Shown: in pieces, positions 1 through 6,990 of the stretch
Layout of the letters: every line of letters starts with the position of its first letter
Numbering within the stretch: the stretch's first letter is position 1
NCBI GenBank assembly: GCA_009695395.1
Contig: SIBB01000113.1
Location: 1 to 9,185 of the forward strand
DNA: 9,185 nt
Direction of reading: 5' to 3'
DNA from: Pedosphaera sp.
GTDB lineage: Bacteria > Verrucomicrobiota > Verrucomicrobiia > Limisphaerales > SXTU01
Translations under genes and position numbers: made by a program
The notes under the pieces: generated by a model
Database searches by the model: none
What the model was told of the DNA's origin: nothing
The model's input: only the letters and a program-made list of their open reading frames with translations

Positions 1-754
1 GGGCGGGATGCGCGGAGAGTTCGGCGGCGATGTTTTCCAGCGCGGGCAGTTCGAGCCCTGCGTCCAGCGAGCCGCTCAACGAGTGAACCGTCGGACGCAC
101 CGGCCCCAGTGTGGCCGACAGCGCCCCGAAAGCCTGCCCACGCAACGCGGTGGCTCGGGCGAGTTCGCCCCGAGCGCGGGCCAACTCCAACTCCGCGCGC
201 TCGGTTTCGTCGGCAGCGGTGTCACCGGTAGCGGCACGCACGCGGGCCAGACGCGAGGACTCGGCGGCAGCGTCCACGAGCCGGGTGTTGAGCCGGTGTG
301 CCTCGTCTGCGAACAACGCCGTGGCGAAGGCTCCGTGCGCGCGGCGACGCACTTCGCGGGTCTTCCCGGCGACATCGTGTTGAAGACTTTCTCGCTCGCG
401 CTCCTGCACTTCCCGCGCGGCCGTGAGCCGTTTCCCAAGCGGCACGCGCTGCGACGCGCCGACGAGGAACGCCGGGTCGCGCGGCGCGGACTCGACGCGC
501 GCGATTGCCTCCGGGTTCGGCGGGCGTGTGGCCTGCTGGAGCCGGCCTTCCGCGGCGGCAAGCTGGGCACGTGCCTCGGCAAGCGCCGGACTTTGGCGCG
601 CGGCGAGTTCGAGCGCAGCGGTGAGCGTGAGGTTGGTAAGCGGGGCGGCGGCGAGCGTGGTGCCGACACTCAACACCAGCATCAGCGTCGCGAGGAGAAC
701 TGCTCCGACGCAAGTTCGGAGCCTCGGACTTGTGAACGCCTCACCCTTCCCCAT
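1..754 (-). CDS. czcC: TolC/CzcC-family outer membrane efflux channel, C-terminus cut off by the window edge
   Basis: Outer-membrane channel of a tripartite metal efflux pump; it would form a trimeric barrel and a periplasmic alpha-helical tunnel. I translated this frame by hand: it is open from 859 to the left edge. From the ATG at 754 the protein starts with a clean signal peptide: MGKGEAF, basic RLR, a hydrophobic core (AVLLATLMLVLSV) and an AxA-type site (TLAAA). Next come LTLTAALELAARQSPALAEA, typical of the first TolC repeat, then PNPEAIARVES and the family-like SQRVPLGKRL, and then long Ala/Glu/Arg-rich helices. About 251 residues are present of the usual 400-450. An upstream in-frame ATG at 859 overlaps the czcA stop as ATGA, but would put 35 residues in front of this signal peptide, so I prefer 754. 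It lies downstream of the pump gene and is probably cotranscribed. TolC/CzcC family is certain; the czcC name is by context. Confidence 0.85.
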   Translation of the reverse strand, partial: MGKGEAFTSPRLRTCVGAVLLATLMLVLSVGTTLAAAPLTNLTLTAALELAARQSPALAEARAQLAAAEGRLQQATRPPNPEAIARVESAPRDPAFLVGASQRVPLGKRLTAAREVQERERESLQHDVAGKTREVRRRAHGAFATALFADEAHRLNTRLVDAAAESSRLARVRAATGDTAADETERAELELARARGELARATALRGQAFGALSATLGPVRPTVHSLSGSLDAGLELPALENIAAELSAHPA

Positions 755-859
755 GAACTGTCCGCAGGCCGCGAGGTTTTCAACTGCCGCAGTCCAAAAC
801 GCTGGCGTGGGGTCGGAAGCCTGCCGCCGGTTCAAGGGTTCAAGGCGCGATGTGTTCAT
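755..859 (-). other. Possible N-terminal extension of czcC, or repeat-like intergenic leader
   Basis: This stretch is open in the czcC frame and begins with an ATG (859-857) sharing four bases with the czcA stop (TGA 858-856). That is the classic arrangement for translational coupling. Against a coding role, the encoded 35 residues (starting MNTSRLEPLNRRQASD) look neither exported nor TolC-like, G/C at third codon positions is lower than in the neighbours, and a convincing signal peptide starts at the next ATG (754). The DNA also has a repeat-like character. Either reading remains possible. Confidence 0.4.
829..844. repeat. Two tandem copies of an 8-mer, GGTTCAAG
   Basis: GGTTCAAG occurs at 829-836 and again at 837-844, exactly adjacent. 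It sits in the ambiguous stretch between the czcA stop and the preferred czcC start. Two copies of an octamer could be chance. Confidence 0.5.
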
Positions 860-3800
860 AGTTGGGGCTTGGTTTGAACCGCATTGCCGAAACGCAGGTA
901 AAGCGCGGGGACGACAATCATGTTGAGCAGCATCGAGGTGAGCAGCCCACCGAGGATGACGATGGCCATCGGCGTTTGAATCTCGTTGCCCGGTTTGCCA
1001 CCGCCGAGGGCGAGCGGAATCAGGGCGAGGCCGGCGGCGAGCGCGGTCATCAGGATGGGCACGAGCCGTTCCATCGCGCCCCGGAAGACGGCTTCGCGGA
1101 AGTCCGTGACGCCCTCCTTCTCGCGCAGGTGTCGGATATGCGAGACGAGCATGATGCCGTTGCGCGTGGCGATGCCGAAGACGGTGATGAAGCCGATGAG
1201 CGACGCGACACTCAACACGCCGCCGCTCACGAATACGCCCGCCACGCCGCCGATGAGCGCGAGCGGCAGGTTGAGCATCACGAGCGCCGCGTCACGCGCG
1301 CAGCCAAAGGCGAGGTGCAACAGGAAACCAATTCCAAGCACCACGCCGATGCTGACGAGCAGCAGAATCCGCCCCGCTTCCTCGGCGCTTTCGAACTGCC
1401 CGCCGAACTCGACGCGGTAGCCCGGCGTGGCGGCGAGGATGGGATTTACGAGCTTCTGGCAGTCGCGCACCACGCTGGTCACGTCGCGCCCGGCGACGTT
1501 GCATTGCACGACAATCTTGCGCTCGACCTGTTCGCGGAGCACCTGGTTCGGGCCGGAGTCCTTGCGAATCTCGGCGAGCGTCCGCAGCGGCACCTTCGCG
1601 CCCGCGGGCGTGTCCACGAGCAAGTCGCCGAGCGTGTCGGTGCGCCAGCCGTCGGCGTCGGCCAGCCGCACCACGAGGTCGTAGGCGCTCTGGCCTTCAA
1701 TGATGCGCGTCGCTTTCACGCCTTGCAGGCCGGCCTCCAGCACGCGTGCGACCTCGCGGATGGTGACGCCGTGCCGCGCCAGCGCCGGGCGGTCGAACTT
1801 CACCGTCAGCACGGGAATCTCCGTCTGCTGCTCGACCGACAAGTCCACGACGCCCGGCACACCGGCCATTGCGGCGCGGGCCTTCTCCGCCAACGTGCGG
1901 AGTTGGTAGAGGTCGCTGCCATAAATCTTCACCGCGATGTTCGCGCGCGTGCCGGAGAGCATGTGGTCAATGCGATGGGAAATGGGCTGGCCGATGGTGA
2001 CGTTCATGCCGGGCACCAGCGACAACGCCTCGCGCAACGCGGCGAGGAATTCCGCCTTGCTGCGCTGGCCCATCTTGAGCGAGACATCGAGTTCGGCGGC
2101 CTCGACGCCTTGCGCGTGCTCGTCGAGTTCCGCGCGACCGGTGCGACGCGCGACGGAGATGATTTCAGGAAACGCGGACGAGAGAAGCGTCTGCTCGACG
2201 ACGCGGCCCAGCGCGTCCGACTCCGCGAGCGACGTGCCCGGCAGAGTGACGGCGCTCAACGTGAGCGAGCCTTCGTTGAACTCCGGCAGGAAGGCGCGGC
2301 CAAAGAAGGACGTGGCGAGCAGCGCCACAGCGAGCAGCGCCACGGCGGGCAGCGTCACGAACCACGGGTGGCGGAGCGCGCCGTTCAGCAGCGGTGTGTA
2401 ACCGCGCTTGAGCAGCCGCACGAAGCCGGATTCGTGGCCGGTCAGCACGGCGCGCGAGTTGGGCAGCAGCAGCAGGCACAGCACCGGCGTCACCGTGACG
2501 GCGACGATGAGCGACGCGAGCAGCGCGACGAGATACGCGACGCCGAGCGGTTGCAGCAGCCGGCCCTCGACGCCCCCGAGGAAGAACACCGGCACGAAGA
2601 CCAGCGCGATGATGAGCGTGGCGAAGACGATGGAGCTGCGGATTTCGATGCTGGCGTTTAGGACAACAGCCAAGGCATTTCGTCGCTGCTCCACCGGCAA
2701 CGCGACGTTCTCCCGCAGCCGACGCACGACGTTCTCCACGTCAATCACCGCGTCGTCCACGAGCGCGCCGATGGCGATGGCCATGCCGCCGAGTGTCATC
2801 GTGTTGATGGTCGCGCCGAACGCCTTCAGCGTGAGCACCGCGGCGACGAGCGAGAGCGGGATGGCGGTGATGGTGATGAGCGTGGCGCGGCCATTGGCGA
2901 GGAACACCAGCACGACGACGATGACCAGCAGCACGCCTTCGCCCAACGCCGTGAAGACATTTTTGACCGCGACCTCGATGAAGTTCGCCTGCCGGAAGAT
3001 GTCGGTCTGAAGCTTCATGCCGGGCGGCAGCTTGGTCTGGATGTCGGCGAGCACGGCTTCGAGTTGGCGCGTGAGTGCGAGCGTGTTCGCGCCCGGCTGC
3101 TTCTGGATGCCCAACACGACGGCGGGCTTGCCCATCGCGGAGGCTTCGCCGCGTTTCGGCGCGACGCCGAGTTTGACTTCGCCCACGTCGGCCACGCGCA
3201 CGGGCACGCCAGCGCGCGCGGTGACGACGGTTTCGCCGATGTCCTCCAGCGTCCGCAACCGGCCCACGCCGGTCACGAGCCATTCGCTGCCGCGCTCGTT
3301 GAGGATGCCGGCGGAGACGTTCTCGTTGCCCTCCTCCAGCGCGCGCACGACCTGCGCGACGGTGACACCGTGGGTTTGCAGCGCGCCCGGTGCGATGACG
3401 ACTTGGAACTGCTTTTCGCCGCCGCCGATGGGCGTGACTTGCGCGACGCCCGGCACGGCCAGCAAGCGCCGCCGGATGCTCGTCTCGGAGAAGGTGCGTA
3501 GCTCGGCGGGCGTGTGCTTGTCCGAAGTCAGTGCGAGGAAAAGAATTTCCCCCATCACGGACGACACCGGTGCGAGCACGGGCTTCTCGACCTCCGGCGG
3601 GAGTTGTCCGGCGACGGTCGCCATCTTCTCGCTGACGATTTGCCGCGCGTGGCGGATGTCCGTGCCCCAGTCGAATTCCACCCACACCACCGAGATGCCG
3701 ACTGCCGTGGCGGAGCGCACGCGGCGCACGCCGGAGGCGCCGTTGACCGCCGTCTCAATCGCGAACGTGACCTGGTTTTCGACTTCCGTCGGGGCCATGC

Positions 3801-3963
3801 CGTGCGCCTCGGTGATGACCGTGACCGTCGGCGCCGTGAGGTCGGGGAAGACATCCACCGGCATCCGCGTGGCCGTGTGAATGCCGAAGACGGTGAGCAG
3901 GAGCGCGGCGACCAGCACGAGCGGGCGGTTCTCCAGCGACCAGCGAATGAGTTTGTCCATCAT
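856..3963 (-). CDS. czcA: Heavy-metal efflux RND pump, CzcA/CusA family
   Basis: Proton-driven inner-membrane pump of the HME-RND family, forming a trimer with the adaptor and outer-membrane channel encoded beside it. The 1035 residues match the family length. There is a TM1 near 13-29, a periplasmic porter domain up to about 335, then TM2-6 (about 342-500), TM7 near 534-553, a second porter domain (about 555-860), and TM8-12 to the end. TM4 carries LVDDAVIDVEN (401-411): D403 and E410 fit the proton-relay Asp and Glu of CzcA, with extra D404 and D408. The DFG Asp of CzcA is replaced by Ala397. By-eye alignment puts S570, A622 and H667 at the three Cu(I)-binding Met positions of CusA. QPISHRIDHMLSG (659-671) is family-like. 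The start is the first of two adjacent ATGs, with AAGGA six bases upstream. The stop lies 9 bp from nothing unusual; the adaptor gene ends 9 bp upstream of the start. The metal is not identifiable. Confidence 0.95.
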   Translation of the reverse strand: MMDKLIRWSLENRPLVLVAALLLTVFGIHTATRMPVDVFPDLTAPTVTVITEAHGMAPTEVENQVTFAIETAVNGASGVRRVRSATAVGISVVWVEFDWGTDIRHARQIVSEKMATVAGQLPPEVEKPVLAPVSSVMGEILFLALTSDKHTPAELRTFSETSIRRRLLAVPGVAQVTPIGGGEKQFQVVIAPGALQTHGVTVAQVVRALEEGNENVSAGILNERGSEWLVTGVGRLRTLEDIGETVVTARAGVPVRVADVGEVKLGVAPKRGEASAMGKPAVVLGIQKQPGANTLALTRQLEAVLADIQTKLPPGMKLQTDIFRQANFIEVAVKNVFTALGEGVLLVIVVVLVFLANGRATLITITAIPLSLVAAVLTLKAFGATINTMTLGGMAIAIGALVDDAVIDVENVVRRLRENVALPVEQRRNALAVVLNASIEIRSSIVFATLIIALVFVPVFFLGGVEGRLLQPLGVAYLVALLASLIVAVTVTPVLCLLLLPNSRAVLTGHESGFVRLLKRGYTPLLNGALRHPWFVTLPAVALLAVALLATSFFGRAFLPEFNEGSLTLSAVTLPGTSLAESDALGRVVEQTLLSSAFPEIISVARRTGRAELDEHAQGVEAAELDVSLKMGQRSKAEFLAALREALSLVPGMNVTIGQPISHRIDHMLSGTRANIAVKIYGSDLYQLRTLAEKARAAMAGVPGVVDLSVEQQTEIPVLTVKFDRPALARHGVTIREVARVLEAGLQGVKATRIIEGQSAYDLVVRLADADGWRTDTLGDLLVDTPAGAKVPLRTLAEIRKDSGPNQVLREQVERKIVVQCNVAGRDVTSVVRDCQKLVNPILAATPGYRVEFGGQFESAEEAGRILLLVSIGVVLGIGFLLHLAFGCARDAALVMLNLPLALIGGVAGVFVSGGVLSVASLIGFITVFGIATRNGIMLVSHIRHLREKEGVTDFREAVFRGAMERLVPILMTALAAGLALIPLALGGGKPGNEIQTPMAIVILGGLLTSMLLNMIVVPALYLRFGNAVQTKPQL

Positions 3964-3969
3964 GGCAGT

Positions 3970-3974
3970 TCCTT
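3970..3974 (-). promoter_or_regulatory. Shine-Dalgarno site of czcA
   Basis: AAGGA on the minus strand, six bases before the first of two adjacent ATG codons (3963 and 3960). It overlaps the TAA stop of the adaptor gene, suggesting translational coupling of adaptor and pump. It is the only clear Shine-Dalgarno sequence I found ahead of the genes in this window, and it supports the first ATG as the start. Confidence 0.7.
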
Positions 3975-5634
3975 AATGGGCGTGGCCGTGCGCGGGGATG
4001 ACGCTGGAGACGGAGGCAAGGCGGATGGCGTAAGCGCCCTTGGTGACGATGCGCTCGCCGGCCTGCAACCCCGCGAGCACCTGAACGAAGTTGCCGTCGC
4101 GAATGCCGAGCGTGACATCGCGCTTGTCGAAGGTCTCGCCGCCGAGCTGGACGAAGACGATGAACCGTCCGCCTTCCTCGACGAGCGCGGCGTCGGGCAC
4201 GGCCACGGCGTCTTCGGCGCGCTCCGTCTCGATGTGCAGCGTGACGGCCTCGCCGATGTGGAACTGACCGACGGGATTCTTCAACTCATAGACCAGCGGC
4301 ACGGTGCGCGTGGCGGGGTCCACTTGCAGACCGGTGAAGACCAGCCGTCCGCCACCCTCGCCAGTGACGGCCAAGAAGCGGCCACGCTCGCCGGGCAGTT
4401 CGAGGCTCGCGTGTTTCGCCGCGCTCAACCGCCGCGCGTTTGCCTCCGGGACTTTCGCTTCGATGAAGACCGTGTCCGCGTCGAGGATCGTGAACACGGC
4501 GCGGTCCGCCGCGAGTTGCTCCCCGACCGCGCCGTTGAAGGGCACGACCAGCGTGCCGGCAATCGGTGACTTGAGTTCGATGACGGCGGGCGTGACCGAC
4601 GCCCCGTCGCGGCCTGCGCGGATGGCCGTCGCGGCGTCGCGGTAGGCACGTTCCACGGCGAGCGCGGCGGCGAGCTTCGCCTGCGCGTCCTTGAGGGTGA
4701 ACTCCGCTTCCTGCAAGTCGCGCTCGGGCCGGGCCTTCGCCGCGACGAGCGTTTGCATCCGTTTGAGGGTCACTCCGGCCTGCTCGATGGCGAGCTTGGC
4801 GCGGGCGGCCTCCGTCCCGGCCTCCACAGCGCGTGCGTCGAACTCGGCGATGCGCGCGGTGGCCTCGGCGATGCGCGCGCTGTGTTCCCCCGCGGTGGAC
4901 GGCGCGAAAGCGGGCTGCAAAAACGCGAGCGTCTGGCCCGACGTGACCTTGTCGCCGATGCCCGGCAGCGACTTGCCCGGAGGCGCGAACAAGCGTCCGG
5001 GTTGCGGCGTGCTGACTTGCGCGAGCGAACCGGGCCGTGCGGCGACCACCGCCGGCACGCGCACGCGCTCGACGAGCCGGCGCTTCGTGACCGGCTCCGC
5101 CTGCGAAAGGATTTTCCACTGCTGCTCCTTGAGGAAGCTGACGCCCTCGGGCGGCTCCGGAAGTTTCGCGTGCTGCGCCGCGTGCGCGTCGGCGAAGACT
5201 TCGACCGCGCCCAGTTCGACGACGGCGTTGGTGCCCTCCGTCGGCACGAGGAGCGTGAGTTGCCACAGGCCCGGCTTGGGGAACGTGAGCGCGGGGAGAT
5301 AGATGCCGGGCTTGGACGGCTTGGCTTGCGGATGCTCCAACGTGGCGTCGCCCTGGCGCAGGAGGAACTTCACCGGCCCGGCGCTGCGCGGTTCGAGAGT
5401 GCGCAAGTCGGTGACGTGGGTGATGAAGGTCGTCGGCGTGCCCACGGCGGGCGGTTGGTGCTCGGCGAAGACCTCGTAGCGGTCGGACCAGACGGTTATT
5501 TGCGCCGTCTTCTCCTGGTGCTCGTGGCCGCCGGCTGGGTGGTCGTGGGAATCAGGTTTGCGGCAACCGGCCAGCAGGGCTGTAGTCAACACGGCGGCCA
5601 GCATCACAGCGGGCCGCGCGAAAGCGGTTTTCAT
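3973..5634 (-). CDS. czcB: Periplasmic adaptor lipoprotein of the metal RND pump, CzcB family
   Basis: Membrane-fusion subunit linking the inner-membrane pump to the outer-membrane channel. MKTAFARPAV and a hydrophobic core end in a lipobox LAGC (C24), so it is probably lipid-anchored. A His-rich stretch follows (H30, H32, H37, H39), and the protein ends IPAHGHAH, giving possible metal sites at both ends. Residues about 45-150 form an extra beta-rich domain before the usual core (ITVWSDRYEVFAEH start). The core then follows: barrel and lipoyl first half (RVPAVVAARPGSLAQV, about 192-240), an Ala-rich alpha-hairpin coiled coil (about 250-340), lipoyl second half (IELKSPIAGTLVV, 352-364), beta-barrel (about 375-470) and membrane-proximal domain (about 470-540). 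At 553 residues it is longer than CusB-type adaptors because of the extra domain, as in CzcB. There is no clear ribosome site; the start is set by the signal peptide. It is co-directional with the His-rich gene 111 bp upstream. Confidence 0.93.
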   Translation of the reverse strand: MKTAFARPAVMLAAVLTTALLAGCRKPDSHDHPAGGHEHQEKTAQITVWSDRYEVFAEHQPPAVGTPTTFITHVTDLRTLEPRSAGPVKFLLRQGDATLEHPQAKPSKPGIYLPALTFPKPGLWQLTLLVPTEGTNAVVELGAVEVFADAHAAQHAKLPEPPEGVSFLKEQQWKILSQAEPVTKRRLVERVRVPAVVAARPGSLAQVSTPQPGRLFAPPGKSLPGIGDKVTSGQTLAFLQPAFAPSTAGEHSARIAEATARIAEFDARAVEAGTEAARAKLAIEQAGVTLKRMQTLVAAKARPERDLQEAEFTLKDAQAKLAAALAVERAYRDAATAIRAGRDGASVTPAVIELKSPIAGTLVVPFNGAVGEQLAADRAVFTILDADTVFIEAKVPEANARRLSAAKHASLELPGERGRFLAVTGEGGGRLVFTGLQVDPATRTVPLVYELKNPVGQFHIGEAVTLHIETERAEDAVAVPDAALVEEGGRFIVFVQLGGETFDKRDVTLGIRDGNFVQVLAGLQAGERIVTKGAYAIRLASVSSVIPAHGHAH

Positions 5635-5710
5635 AGTTCAACGAAGTCAGAATCAACCCTGTCAGGAAACTACCGGCAGAGAATCATGGCAGGGCACACC
5701 ATGTCTGTCG

Positions 5711-5730
5711 GCGCGCCAGAGTCGGCGCGG
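5711..5730 (-). other. GC stem-loop and 9-bp direct repeat between the His-rich gene and czcB
   Basis: CGCGCC (5712-5717) and GGCGCG (5724-5729) form a perfect 6-bp stem around a 6-base loop. GTCGGCGCG also occurs twice directly (5707-5715 and 5721-5729). No run of T follows on the minus strand, so it is not a normal intrinsic terminator. It may be an attenuator, an RNA-processing or stability element, or chance in GC-rich DNA. A weaker 5-bp pair, CATGG/CCATG, lies at 5685-5703. Confidence 0.35.
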
Positions 5731-5745
5731 GACGATGGGAGGAAA

Positions 5746-6162
5746 TCAGGCCAGCGGCGGTGCGCGCGGGCCGGAGGGAGGAGAAAAGTCAGTCGGTGGC
5801 GGCGCTGGATCAGCGTTCACCGGCAGTTCAATCGCGACGGAGAACACCGGCGTCAACAGCGTCTGCTGCCACACGACGAGGGCCGGCGTGAAGAGGAGTG
5901 TCTGGCGCTTGGAGAGAAACTTGGATTCGTGGTCCGTCGCGTAGTGATGGTGGTCGGCGTCGCCCTCGTGACCGTGCGCGTCGGAAGCGTCGTGATTGTG
6001 GCCGTGATGTTCTGCGTGCGCCTGCACGTGGTCGTGAGCCAGGCTTGCGTCACAATGGGCGGCAGTGAGGAGGTGCACCGGCAGCCAGGCGATGTGAAAC
6101 ACCAAAGCTACCATCACCATCCAGCAGGCGGCGGGGCGGAGATGTTTTGCCAGCGATGTCAC
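5746..6162 (-). CDS. Small histidine-rich exported protein, putative periplasmic metal binder
   Basis: Function not recognised with certainty. The 138-residue product has a signal peptide or signal anchor (basic start MTSLAKHLRP, hydrophobic about 13-33). A His/Asp-rich stretch follows, with 14 histidines between residues 36 and 78 (including HDH, EHHGHNHD, HGH and HHH). Then comes a more hydrophobic part (about 88-113) and a Pro-rich end finishing GPRAPPLA. Its position as first gene before an RND metal pump, and the His pattern, suggest periplasmic capture or sensing of Zn, Ni, Co or Cu. Small proteins ending in RGPP-like motifs often precede metal efflux genes (DUF2946-like proteins come to mind), but I cannot confirm family membership. 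The start codon is GTG (6162-6160). An ATG at residue 15 lies inside the hydrophobic core and is unlikely. No Shine-Dalgarno is visible. The gene starts 64 bp after the pyrH stop. Confidence 0.75.
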   Translation of the reverse strand: MTSLAKHLRPAACWMVMVALVFHIAWLPVHLLTAAHCDASLAHDHVQAHAEHHGHNHDASDAHGHEGDADHHHYATDHESKFLSKRQTLLFTPALVVWQQTLLTPVFSVAIELPVNADPAPPPTDFSPPSGPRAPPLA

Positions 6163-6168
6163 GGGCTG

Positions 6169-6197
6169 ATGGTTGTGCGGCGGAAGCTGAAAGTCAA
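6169..6197 (-). promoter_or_regulatory. Possible promoter of the metal-efflux cluster
   Basis: On the minus strand TTGACT (6197-6192, five of six consensus bases) is followed after 17 bases by AACCAT (6174-6169, only three of six). Transcription would begin close to 6162, at the GTG itself, implying a leaderless or almost leaderless mRNA. The weak -10 box would suit an activated promoter. This is a low-confidence call from spacing and sequence only. Confidence 0.25.
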
Positions 6198-6224
6198 AAA
6201 GTGGTTGCGCTGTGTCGGTTGTGC
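6171..6224 (-). repeat. Three copies of an 8-mer GCACAACC/GCGCAACC upstream of the efflux cluster
   Basis: On the minus strand GCACAACC lies at 6224-6217 and 6178-6171, with the one-mismatch copy GCGCAACC at 6210-6203. All are direct repeats in the 64-bp gap between pyrH and the His-rich gene. The last one overlaps the proposed -10 box. They could be operator half-sites for a metal regulator, or chance. Confidence 0.3.
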
Positions 6225-6226
6225 CG

Positions 6227-6958
6227 TCAGTGCGTCACGAGGGTGCCGACCTTCTCGCCCATGACCACGCGCTTGATGTTGTGGGGCTTGAAGAGGTCGA
6301 AGACGATGATGGGCATCCCGTTGTCCATGCAGAGAGCGAAGGCGGCGGCGTCCAGCACCTTGAGCTGCTGCGAGAGCGCGTCGTGGTAGCTGATTTGCGT
6401 GTAGCGCTTGGCCTTGGGGTTCTTCTTCGGGTCGCTGTCGTAGATGCCGTCCACCTTGGTGGCCTTGAGGATGACTTCGGCGTTCATCTCGTTGGCGCGG
6501 AGGGCGGCGGCGGTGTCGGTGGAGAAGTAGGGGTTGCCGGTGCCGCCGGCGAAGATGACGACGCGGCCCTTCTCAAGGTGGCGCACGGCCCGGCGGCGGA
6601 TGAAGGGCTCGGCGACTTGCGTCATGCTGATGGCGCTCTGGACGCGGGTGGGGACTTGCTGTTTTTCCAGCGCGTCTTGGAGGGCGAGGGCGTTGATGAC
6701 GGTGGCGAGCATGCCCATGTAGTCGCCGGTGGCGCGCTCGATGCCGCGCTCGCTGCCGGAGAGGCCGCGGAAGATGTTGCCGCCGCCGACGACGATGACG
6801 AGCTCGACGCCGAGGGCGTGGATTTCGGCAATCTGTTGGGCCATGTCGAGGACGACTTCGGGACTGATGCCCGAGCCGGCTTCCCCGCCGAGGGCCTCGC
6901 CGCTGAGTTTGAGGAGGACGCGCTTGAACTTGGGCTGGGGGTGGGTGCGTTTGGGCAT
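6227..6958 (-). CDS. pyrH: UMP kinase (uridylate kinase)
   Basis: Phosphorylates UMP to UDP with ATP in the cytoplasm, an essential step in pyrimidine nucleotide synthesis. At 243 residues it has the usual size of the bacterial hexameric enzyme (amino-acid kinase fold). Visible motifs, in order: VLLKLSGEAL (14-23, nucleotide site), VVGGGNIFRG (56-65), ATGDYMGMLATVINA (76-90, UMP and oligomer contacts), FAGGTGNPYFSTDTAA (136-151), KATKVDGIYDSDP (165-177, ATP side) and MDNGMPIIVF (211-220). No key residue appears missing. The ATG has no Shine-Dalgarno; the preceding leader is C/T-rich. In many bacteria pyrH sits in rpsB-tsf-pyrH-frr, but here it is divergent from cysS and followed by metal-efflux genes on the same strand. 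Its promoter is the box pair at 7073-7045. Confidence 0.98.
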   Translation of the reverse strand: MPKRTHPQPKFKRVLLKLSGEALGGEAGSGISPEVVLDMAQQIAEIHALGVELVIVVGGGNIFRGLSGSERGIERATGDYMGMLATVINALALQDALEKQQVPTRVQSAISMTQVAEPFIRRRAVRHLEKGRVVIFAGGTGNPYFSTDTAAALRANEMNAEVILKATKVDGIYDSDPKKNPKAKRYTQISYHDALSQQLKVLDAAAFALCMDNGMPIIVFDLFKPHNIKRVVMGEKVGTLVTH

Positions 6959-6990
6959 GGGATTTAGGCGAAGGAGGGAAGGGGAGCGCC

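Noticed and set aside
76..713. Two minus-strand open frames of 197 and 163 codons at the left edge
   Set aside because: Their products are Arg/Ser/Pro/Ala-rich with no motif. The third minus-strand frame encodes a clear TolC-family protein and stays open to the edge.
862..2661. 599-codon open frame on the plus strand
   Set aside because: It lies wholly antisense to the well-supported pump gene. Its product is rich in Arg, His, Glu and Asp with no recognisable motif, as expected of a shadow frame in GC-rich DNA.
3514..4569. 351-codon plus-strand open frame across the pump-adaptor junction
   Set aside because: Antisense to two real genes; low-complexity Asp/His/Arg-rich product.
5670..5702. 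Ten-codon minus-strand reading frame (MVCPAMILCR) as a leader peptide before czcB
   Set aside because: Too short to distinguish from chance; no ribosome site and no paired attenuator visible.
4753..6264. 503-codon open frame on the plus strand
   Set aside because: It runs antisense through the adaptor gene, the intergenic gap and the His-rich gene. It shows no domain, and its composition changes along its length with the underlying features.
6212..6967. 251-codon plus-strand open frame over pyrH
   Set aside because: Exact antisense of UMP kinase; Val/Gly/Asp/Glu-rich product is the mirror of its codons.
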